A stretch of 49,896 bases of DNA, taken from contig OMVJ01000018.1 of NCBI GenBank assembly GCA_900314495.1, forward strand, positions 1 through 49,896. The letters are read 5' to 3'. The stretch is from an uncultured Olsenella sp. (lineage in GTDB: Bacteria; Actinomycetota; Coriobacteriia; Coriobacteriales; Atopobiaceae). Each line of letters starts with the position of its first letter. Position 1 is the stretch's first letter. The notes under the pieces were generated by a model. That model was not told the origin of the DNA. It saw only the letters and a program-made list of their open reading frames with translations, and searched no databases. Positions 44,247 to 49,896 of the stretch are shown piece after piece. The position numbers were made by a program, and so were the translations under genes.

Positions 44247-44672
44247 CTACCGCACGAAGTACGTGGCGCAATTGAGGGGCGTCTCGTAGCAGTCCACCTG
44301 CGAGACGGGCAGGCCGCGCTCCATAAGCCGCTCCGCGAAGTAGCGGGCCAGATTCTCCGCCGTGGTACGGAAGGGCAGGATGGTCAGCGTAAAGCCCTCG
44401 TCCTCCGTGAGCGCGCGGACGGTGCCCGGCTTGAGCGACCCCTCCTCCACCAGGAAGGTGTGGTCAAGCTTGCCCACCTCCTCGCGCACGATGCGCTTGA
44501 ACTCGCCAAAGTCCAGCACCATGTCCCGCCCCGTACCGTCTGAGCCCAGCTCCTCCTGCTGGATGTAGGCCACCACCCGCCAGCGATGACCGTGCAGGTT
44601 CTCGCACTTGCCGTAGTAGTCCGTCAGGAAGTGGGCGCCGTCAAAGCTCGCCTCCGTCTTCAGTCCGTACAT
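44247..44672 (-). CDS. queD: 6-pyruvoyl-tetrahydropterin synthase/QueD family protein
   Basis: A protein of 141 aa. Zinc ligands are in GAHFL and NLHGHRW, the catalytic cysteine is in GKCENLHGH, LDHTFL carries the conserved Asp-His, and ETPLNCATYF the C-terminal glutamate. QueD makes 6-carboxy-tetrahydropterin, the first pathway step after GTP cyclohydrolase I (FolE, encoded 2.5 kb upstream) toward queuosine. QueC and QueE are not in the window, so a folate or other pterin role is also possible. The ATG 44672 lies one base after the folC stop, and its GGAGG site is inside the folC end. Confidence 0.87.
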   Translation of the reverse strand: MYGLKTEASFDGAHFLTDYYGKCENLHGHRWRVVAYIQQEELGSDGTGRDMVLDFGEFKRIVREEVGKLDHTFLVEEGSLKPGTVRALTEDEGFTLTILPFRTTAENLARYFAERLMERGLPVSQVDCYETPLNCATYFVR

Positions 44673-44673
44673 G

Positions 44674-46158
44674 CTAGGCCTCCACACCCTCGTCTACCTG
44701 CGCGGCATTGCGCGTGATGTCCTCGCCGCCACGCGCGTTCTGCACGCCCGGACGAAGAATCGCCGCAACCTCGCCCGCCGTGGTAATGGAGCCGCAGGCC
44801 ACGAAGGGCACGTCGGCAAGGTCTTCCACAGCCTCCCCCACAGAGGCGAACACCGCCAGGGGCGACTTGCCAGCAGCTTCGAACAGCCTGCCGAGCTCCC
44901 CCGCCGGCAGCGCGCGCGGCGAGGACGTCTGCGTAACGTACACCTGGGGAAACTCCGGGGCAAGCAGCCGCACGATGCCCTCCACGTCCTTGTCGGCCAG
45001 GACGGCGCACAGGAGTGCCGGCCGGTCGGCCACCTTGGGCTGGACGCTCCGCACCGCGGTGAGGAAGGTCTGCACGCTCTGCGGGTTGTGGCACGCGTCG
45101 ATGAGTGCCACCGGCTTGGGTCGCAGCACGTCGAAGCGGCCCGGCGTGGGGCAGCGAACCACGGAGTCGAACAAGGCGTCCTCATCTAGCGGGTGGCCCA
45201 GGAATTGTTCGCACAACTCCACCGCGCATGCAATGTTTGCCGCCTGGTAGGACGGCTTCAGCGCAGAGAGCTCCCGATACGTAGCTCCAGAGTCGGTGGT
45301 GACGTCCAGGATGAGTGGGCCGCCTACGCGGCTGGGGTGCTGTGTTATCGCGTAGCTGGCGCGGGGCAGGTCTGCGTGCTCGCGGGGCTGGCCGGCATGC
45401 ATCTCCCCCGCTGCGTCCTCGAGCCTCTGCGGACGCAGCAAGACCGGCGTCACACCGGAAGCCTCGCAATGGCCCAGGAACACGTCCTCCACGCTGTCCG
45501 GCGTCGCCGTCCCCACGCCCAGCACACAGGTGCGGCCTGGCTTGATGACGGCTGCCTTCTCCGACGCAATCTTCTCCAGCGTGTCACCCAAAATGCGCAT
45601 GTGGTCCAGGCCAACGCCCGTCACGGCCACGCTCTGGATGGAGCCAAAGGCGGACGTGGCGTCCCAACGGCCGCCCATGCCGCATTCCAGCACCGCCACG
45701 TCTATGCCAGCCTCCGCAAAGATGACGGCAGCGGCCACCGTCAGCGTGTCGAACTCCGTTATGTCGTAGGGTCGCTCGCCCGCCGCGGACCGCCGCGCGT
45801 TCACCCGCTGACCCGCCACCGTTGCAGCACTGATGCCGCGCGCAAAGGCGTCCTGGCAGACGGGCCTGCCGTCCACCTCCATGCGCTCCGTGTAGCTCAC
45901 CAGCTCCGGAGAGGTGTAGAGCGCGGCCTTGAGCCCCTCCCCCATGAGGATGGCAGCCGTATAGCGTGCCGTTGAGGTCTTGCCGTTGGTACCTGCAATC
46001 TGGATGCTCCGGAAGCAGCGGTCGGGGTTGCCCAGCTCCGCCAGCATGTCCTCCACGCTCTCCAGCATGGGTTGAATGCCAAAGCGCAGCGCAGAGTGCA
46101 GCTGCGCCAAAGAGTCCGCATAGGTGATTGTTGGTACGTCGAACGGAATCCGGTACAT
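44674..46158 (-). CDS. folC: Bifunctional folylpolyglutamate synthase/dihydrofolate synthase
   Basis: A protein of 494 aa, somewhat longer than typical (about 430). The Mur-ligase-like ATP-binding loop is AGTNGKTS, followed by YTSPELVSYTERM, ECGMGGRWDATS and the C-terminal DACHNPQSV where most members have DGAHN. It adds glutamate to dihydropteroate and to folates in the cytosol. Extra length lies around residues 120-135 and 245-275. The ATG at 46158 begins MYRIPFDVPTITY. It is coupled to queD downstream. Confidence 0.92.
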   Translation of the reverse strand: MYRIPFDVPTITYADSLAQLHSALRFGIQPMLESVEDMLAELGNPDRCFRSIQIAGTNGKTSTARYTAAILMGEGLKAALYTSPELVSYTERMEVDGRPVCQDAFARGISAATVAGQRVNARRSAAGERPYDITEFDTLTVAAAVIFAEAGIDVAVLECGMGGRWDATSAFGSIQSVAVTGVGLDHMRILGDTLEKIASEKAAVIKPGRTCVLGVGTATPDSVEDVFLGHCEASGVTPVLLRPQRLEDAAGEMHAGQPREHADLPRASYAITQHPSRVGGPLILDVTTDSGATYRELSALKPSYQAANIACAVELCEQFLGHPLDEDALFDSVVRCPTPGRFDVLRPKPVALIDACHNPQSVQTFLTAVRSVQPKVADRPALLCAVLADKDVEGIVRLLAPEFPQVYVTQTSSPRALPAGELGRLFEAAGKSPLAVFASVGEAVEDLADVPFVACGSITTAGEVAAILRPGVQNARGGEDITRNAAQVDEGVEA

Positions 46159-46182
46159 TGTAAGATCTTTCGTCTTTCGCTC

Positions 46183-46213
46183 AAAGGCGCCCGGGGCTCA
46201 CGCCTCGGGCGCC
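46183..46213 (-). terminator. Rho-independent terminator of focA
   Basis: GGCGCCCG (46186-46193) pairs with CGGGCGCC (46206-46213), with the minus-strand transcript reading TTTGAGCG after the stem. It lies just after the focA stop and before folC. Confidence 0.65.
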
Positions 46214-46237
46214 CAGTCAATGGTTCTTCTTAGTTTC

Positions 46238-47062
46238 CTACTTCTTGCCGCCCTTGAAGGCAAGCCAGTAGCCGCAGCCAATCAGCACGACGCCACCCAG
46301 CAGGTTACCCAAGGTCGCCGCAGACAGGTTGTAGAGGAAGCCGCCCACGTTCAGGCTGGCAATGGCGGCACCCTCCGGCGCAAAGCCCATGGAAGCGGCC
46401 ACGATGCCGACGGGAATGAAGTACATGTTGGCCACGCAGTGCTCAAAGCCGCATGCCACGAAGGCGGCCACCGGCAGCGCCGCACACACAAGCTTGTCGA
46501 CGGTGGAGTGCCCACCGAAGCTCATCCACACCGCAAGGCAGACCAGCATGTTGCAGAGAACACCCCTGAAGAAGATGTTCCACCAGGGCATGCTCACCTT
46601 GCCTGCCGCCACCTTAACCATGGCTGCGCCAACGGCACCGTCGCCCATGGTGGCAATGCCGGAAAGGGTGACCAGCAGCACCAGCAGTAGAGACCCCACC
46701 AAGTTGCCCACGTACACGACACCCCAGCTGGAGAGCAGCTCGCCCACGGAGTAGCGCCCGGACAGGCGACCGCAGATCATGAGGCTGTTACCCGTGAAGA
46801 GCTCGGCCCCCGCGCACAGCACCATGAAGAGGCCAAAGCTGAAGGCCAGGCCACCCAGGAGCTGTGACGTGGCAAACGAGAAGGTTCCGTCCGCCTTGAC
46901 GAACGTCATGAACACCGCACCGAAGCCGATGAAGACGCCCGCCATCATGCCCAGGATGAACTGGCGCAGCCGCGGCATCCGCGCCTTGCCCGTGCCGATA
47001 GTCTCTGCCTTCTCTTCAATCTGCCCGGGTGCCAGTGCGTCTACGGGATTGGGTTCTGCCAT
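46238..47062 (-). CDS. focA: Formate/nitrite transporter (FocA-like channel)
   Basis: An integral membrane protein of 274 aa of the FNT family with six hydrophobic segments. Signature segments: ELFTGNSLM in the first half, then FRGVLCNMLVCLAVWM and CGFEHCVANMYFIP in the second. The central-pore histidine region is in the latter. FNT channels move formate, nitrite or hydrosulfide; formate is favoured here because fhs and one-carbon genes are upstream. The ATG at 47062 follows AGGAGGTCATC. It lies 78 bp after folE on the same strand. Confidence 0.93.
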   Translation of the reverse strand: MAEPNPVDALAPGQIEEKAETIGTGKARMPRLRQFILGMMAGVFIGFGAVFMTFVKADGTFSFATSQLLGGLAFSFGLFMVLCAGAELFTGNSLMICGRLSGRYSVGELLSSWGVVYVGNLVGSLLLVLLVTLSGIATMGDGAVGAAMVKVAAGKVSMPWWNIFFRGVLCNMLVCLAVWMSFGGHSTVDKLVCAALPVAAFVACGFEHCVANMYFIPVGIVAASMGFAPEGAAIASLNVGGFLYNLSAATLGNLLGGVVLIGCGYWLAFKGGKK

Positions 47063-47140
47063 GATGACCTCCTAGGTAACGATTTCCTCTCGGTTCCCAC
47101 CAATATAGGATTCGCTGATGAGACGAAGGTGAACGCCGCG

Positions 47141-47731
47141 TTACAGGCCCAACAGCCGCATGGCCTCCGCCCGCGTTCGCAGGTCCTTCTTGAAGGTACC
47201 GCGCACCGCCGAGGTCACTGTCTGGGCACCTGCCGCCTTGATGCCGCGGATGGTCATGCAAGTGTGCTCCGCCTTGATGACCACCAGCACGCCCAACGGG
47301 TCCAGTTCCTGCACCATGGCATCGGCCACCTGCTGCGTCAGACGCTCCTGCAGCTGGGGCCGGCGGGCATAGCCGTTCACGCAGCGGGCGATCTTGGAGA
47401 GGCCCGTGATGCGCCCCTGCCGCGGAATATAGGCAACGTTCGCCGTGCCCTGGAAGGGCAGGATGTGGTGCTCACACATGGAGGCGAAGGGGATGTCACG
47501 CACGATGACCATCTCCTCGTTGTGGTCCTCCTGGAACTGCTTGCGCAGGTAGGCGGCAGGGTCCTCCTGCAGGCCGCCGAAGATCTCCTCGCAGGCGCGG
47601 GCGACGCGGTCCGGCGTACCCTGCAGGCCAGCCCGGTCCGGGTCTTCGCCGATGCCAATGAGGAACTCACGCACGGCTGCCTCGATGCGCGGCTTGTCAA
47701 TCTGGTTGTAGTTTAACTCCTCGGCTGCCAA
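47141..47731 (-). CDS. folE: GTP cyclohydrolase I
   Basis: A protein of 196 aa producing dihydroneopterin triphosphate, the first step to folates and the precursor of QueD's substrate. Zinc ligands CEHH ([10 protein letters not shown]) and the later cysteine in EHTCMTIRG are present, with GTPDRVARA and TSAVRGTF. The start is TTG at 47731, one base after the folD stop (TAAGTTG), with AAAGGACGG upstream inside folD; no ATG is available near the family N-terminus. It is translationally coupled to folD. Confidence 0.95.
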   Translation of the reverse strand: MAAEELNYNQIDKPRIEAAVREFLIGIGEDPDRAGLQGTPDRVARACEEIFGGLQEDPAAYLRKQFQEDHNEEMVIVRDIPFASMCEHHILPFQGTANVAYIPRQGRITGLSKIARCVNGYARRPQLQERLTQQVADAMVQELDPLGVLVVIKAEHTCMTIRGIKAAGAQTVTSAVRGTFKKDLRTRAEAMRLLGL

Positions 47732-47732
47732 C

Positions 47733-48587
47733 TTACGCTACCGTCCTTTCGGCTGCCTGGACCACATGACTCATCAGAACCGCGGTCGTAACGGAACCCA
47801 CACCGCCCGGAACGGGCGTGATGCCGCCTACGATGGGCTCCACAGCATCGTAATCCACATCGCCCACGAGTTTCTGCGCCTCTTCGTCCCAGTTGATGCC
47901 CACGTCGATGACAACCTGCCCGGCGCGCACCGCGTCCGCGCCCACCGTCTTGGCGTGGCCCGCCGCGGCAACCAACACCTCTGCCTGCTGGCACTTTGCC
48001 GGCAGGTCACGGGTCTTAGTATGGCACATGGTCACCGTGGCATTGGCGGCCTGCAGCATCATGGAGACGGGCTTGCCAATAACCAGCGAACGGCCCACCA
48101 CCGTGACATCTGCACCGCGCAGGGGCACGTCGTAGAACTTGAGCAGCTGCATCACGGCCTCCGCCGTGCAAGGCGGGAAGCCCTTGGGACGGTTGGCAAA
48201 GACGCCGAAGAGCGACCCCTCGGTGATGCAGTCCACGTCCTTGGCTGGGTCCAGCGCAGCGCAGGCTCCGTCCTCGTCCAGCGTCTTTGGAAGCGGACGG
48301 AACATGAGGCAGCCGTGGATGGAGTCGTCCTCGTTGATGCGCGCGATGGCGGCCATCAGGTCGTCCTGCGAGCAGTCTATGGGAAGCACTACGTTCTGCA
48401 CTGCGACCCCGCACTTCTCGGCGCGCTTGGTGGCGCCGCGCTCGTACGAGAGGTCGTCAGCTCGCTCCCCCACGCGCAGAATCGCCAGCTTTGGAGAAAC
48501 TCCCTTGGCCTCGAGAGCCGCAACGCGCGCCTTGACCTCCTCGGTCAGCGCGTCGGCAACCGGCTTGCCCCTTAGTGCTTTGCCCAT
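47733..48587 (-). CDS. folD: Methylene-tetrahydrofolate dehydrogenase (FolD family, cyclohydrolase residues replaced)
   Basis: A protein of 284 aa. The FolD fold is clear: [19 protein letters not shown] with GFPPCTAEA, the NAD(P)-binding [11 protein letters not shown] and [13 protein letters not shown]. Compared with E. coli FolD (IYVASKRKACEEVG), the local sequence is [14 protein letters not shown], so the tyrosine stays but the catalytic lysine is alanine. The glutamine of LVQLPLP is phenylalanine (LMFRPLP). These residues carry the cyclohydrolase reaction, so this protein may be a dehydrogenase only. Start ATG 48587 follows GAGGGGGATC and overlaps the fchA stop by 16 bases. Some Firmicutes share this variant. 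Confidence 0.9.
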   Translation of the reverse strand: MGKALRGKPVADALTEEVKARVAALEAKGVSPKLAILRVGERADDLSYERGATKRAEKCGVAVQNVVLPIDCSQDDLMAAIARINEDDSIHGCLMFRPLPKTLDEDGACAALDPAKDVDCITEGSLFGVFANRPKGFPPCTAEAVMQLLKFYDVPLRGADVTVVGRSLVIGKPVSMMLQAANATVTMCHTKTRDLPAKCQQAEVLVAAAGHAKTVGADAVRAGQVVIDVGINWDEEAQKLVGDVDYDAVEPIVGGITPVPGGVGSVTTAVLMSHVVQAAERTVA

Positions 48588-49210
48588 CTGATCCCCCTCT
48601 CCACCGCGAGGTAGGTCCGGTCCGCATTCTGGCATCCGTCATCCAGAAGCGTCTGCGTCTTGGCAACAAGCTCGTCCGCGTAGTCGCGGTCCTTCATGGA
48701 CTTGGCGTTGATGAAGACGTTGAGGCTGGCACCCTTGAGGGCGGCGGAGGCAAAGGCCGCGCCCGCGCCCACGTCGCTGATGGCGATGCGGGTGCCAATC
48801 TTTGAGAGCTCCGCAAGCAGGTCGACGACCTGACTGATGGTCTCCATGATCTGGTACGGCGGCTCGCACGCCGTGCGCAGCGCGGCCTCCATGACCTGGG
48901 CCTTGTGCGCCTGCTCCTCCGGCGTGGACTTGGGGAGGCCATACGCCTTGGAAAGGGGCGCGAAGGCCGCCGCGTCGGCGTCTGCAAGTTCAAGTAGCTT
49001 GTCTCGCAAGGCCTCGAGCTGGGGAATTATCTCGTCAATGCGACCCTGCACGTCGGCATACTTCTTGTTGCCACTGGTAAGGTTGGCCACCATGGCACCC
49101 AGGGACGCAGCCATGGCACCCGCCATGGCAGAGGCACCTCCACCACCGGGAGTAGGAGCCTTGGAAGTGAGCTCACCCAAGAAGCCCTCAACGGTCTGTT
49201 CGCGCAACAC
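48572..49210 (-). CDS. fchA: Methenyl-tetrahydrofolate cyclohydrolase/formimidoyltetrahydrofolate cyclodeaminase
   Basis: A protein of 212 aa of the FTCD-C (cyclodeaminase) family. The diagnostic SKAPTPGGGGASAMAGAM is at residues 16-33, and DVGAGAAFASAALKG is near the C-terminal third. In Clostridia FchA hydrolyses methenyl- to formyl-tetrahydrofolate. It would provide the activity that the neighbouring FolD seems to lack. The start is best read as GTG at 49210 (V-LREQTVEGF), after GGAGAGGGG; GTG at 49219 is also possible. It sits between fhs and folD. Confidence 0.9.
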   Translation of the reverse strand: MLREQTVEGFLGELTSKAPTPGGGGASAMAGAMAASLGAMVANLTSGNKKYADVQGRIDEIIPQLEALRDKLLELADADAAAFAPLSKAYGLPKSTPEEQAHKAQVMEAALRTACEPPYQIMETISQVVDLLAELSKIGTRIAISDVGAGAAFASAALKGASLNVFINAKSMKDRDYADELVAKTQTLLDDGCQNADRTYLAVERGIRWAKH

Positions 49211-49359
49211 GAAACCCACCCCTCTCCAAGAGGTTCAAGTTCAACACGGGTTATTGCTTGGATTGAATCCTCTTGAGGCGCGCGGGCGAGAGGCAGGCAC
49301 CGCCCGCGCGGCCAGACAAGGAGCATGGGCCCAGGCAACCGCCCAGACCCTGCAAGAAC

Positions 49360-49896
49360 CTAGAACAGGCCCACGATCTTGCCGTCGGGCGTGACGTCGA
49401 TCTTCTCTGCCGCGGGGACCTTGGGCAGACCGGGCATGGTCATGATGTCGCCCGTCAGCGCCACCACGAAGCCTGCGCCAGCGGAGACCTTGACGTTGCG
49501 GACGGTGATGCGGAAGCCTTCCGGGGCGCCCAGCTTGGTCTGATCGTCCGTGAAGGAGTACTGGGTCTTGGCCATGCAGACGGGCATGTTGCCAAAACCA
49601 AGGTCCTCGAGCTCCTTGATCTGCTTGGCAGCCTTGGGCAGGTAGTCAACGCCGTCGGCGTGGTAGATCTTGGTGGCAATGTCGTTGATCTTGTCCTTGA
49701 GGGACTCGTCCAGGCTGTAGGCAAACTGGAAGTCGTTGGGCTCGTCGCACAGGCGCACGACCTCCTGGGCCAGGGCCAGGCCGCCCTCGCCGCCCTTGGC
49801 CCACACCTCGGAGAGGGCCACGTTCACGCCAAGCTTCTTGCACTCGTCCTCCACGAGCTTGAGCTCGGCCTCGGTGTCCGTGGGGAAGGCGTTGAT
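49360..49896 (-). CDS. fhs: Formate-tetrahydrofolate ligase (C-terminal part)
   Basis: The window edge cuts this gene; 178 C-terminal residues are present. The segments ALSEVWAKGGEGG, YSLDESLKDKINDIATKIY, MPVCMAKTQYSFTDD and the terminal GFVVALTGDIMTMPGLPKVP are characteristic of Fhs. It makes 10-formyl-tetrahydrofolate from formate and ATP. The 149-bp gap to fchA contains a GC-rich inverted repeat (GCGCGGGCG with CGCCCGCGC near 49280-49308) without a T-run. The start and N-terminal half lie beyond base 49896. Confidence 0.95.
   Translation of the reverse strand: MNAFPTDTEAELKLVEDECKKLGVNVALSEVWAKGGEGGLALAQEVVRLCDEPNDFQFAYSLDESLKDKINDIATKIYHADGVDYLPKAAKQIKELEDLGFGNMPVCMAKTQYSFTDDQTKLGAPEGFRITVRNVKVSAGAGFVVALTGDIMTMPGLPKVPAAEKIDVTPDGKIVGLF

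Overview
The window is a GC-rich (roughly 60-65%), densely packed bacterial chromosome segment with about 43 genes, most of them on the minus strand. The gene content points to an anaerobic fermenting actinobacterium of the class Coriobacteriia, most likely the Atopobiaceae (Olsenella/Atopobium type). Supporting this are ATP-type PEP carboxykinase, AdhE, acetate kinase, a formate channel, an [FeFe] hydrogenase, formate-tetrahydrofolate ligase with a separate FchA cyclohydrolase, and a large wall-anchored surface protein. The taxon is an inference from content; no rRNA or tRNA gene is present to confirm it. A perfect parS core at 22860-22873 suggests the segment lies in the origin-proximal part of the chromosome.

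Layout. 1-4.6 kb: the last codons of a probable phosphate acetyltransferase, a GmrSD-like restriction protein with a C-terminal RAMA-like domain, a Uma2 nuclease-fold protein, and a coupled phosphatase/radical-SAM pair. 4.6-12.1 kb: central carbon genes pckA, an aldose-1-epimerase-like gene, eno with a long structured leader, a HAD-NUDIX fusion, and ackA. 12.1-17.3 kb: housekeeping genes HIT, xseB, xseA, a membrane zinc protease, rnd and a lipid kinase. 17.5-21.1 kb: a two-gene [FeFe]-hydrogenase operon in which the partner is a GltD-like flavoprotein with a NuoF-type iron-sulfur domain at its N-terminus. 21.5-22.7 kb: a 95-bp inverted-repeat element and azlCD. 22.86-26.9 kb: parS and a plus-strand run of acyl-ACP thioesterase, NUDIX, membrane protein, thyA, folA and a glutaredoxin-like gene. 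26.9-28.5 kb: a DUF559/VSR-like gene bracketed by two copies of a twin-hairpin repeat. 28.6-39.6 kb: a PLP sulfur enzyme, a small zinc ribbon, a DsbA-like protein, a small exporter, an APH-like kinase, adhE, a PLP enzyme lacking its lysine, thrS and an HD protein. 39.9-49.9 kb: a 1163-aa repeat surface protein, then folate/pterin and one-carbon genes (queD, folC, focA, folE, folD, fchA, fhs).

How the genes fit together. PEPCK and enolase handle PEP. Pta (partial), AckA, AdhE, FocA and the hydrogenase describe mixed-acid fermentation to acetate, ethanol, formate and H2. Fhs, FchA and FolD channel formate into tetrahydrofolate, and FolE, FolC, FolA and ThyA make and spend the folate pool. In FolD the lysine and glutamine of the cyclohydrolase site are replaced, and FchA sits directly upstream, so the two steps appear to be split between two proteins.

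The most unusual non-coding content is a roughly 115-bp element of two hairpins with 8-nt loops and a conserved spacer, present four times and showing compensatory stem changes. There is also a separate family of 31-nt palindromes with a GGGGGACG core, one copy of which supplies the stop codon of a gene and another of which sits in the thrS leader. No CRISPR array, rRNA, tRNA, prophage or intact insertion sequence was seen.
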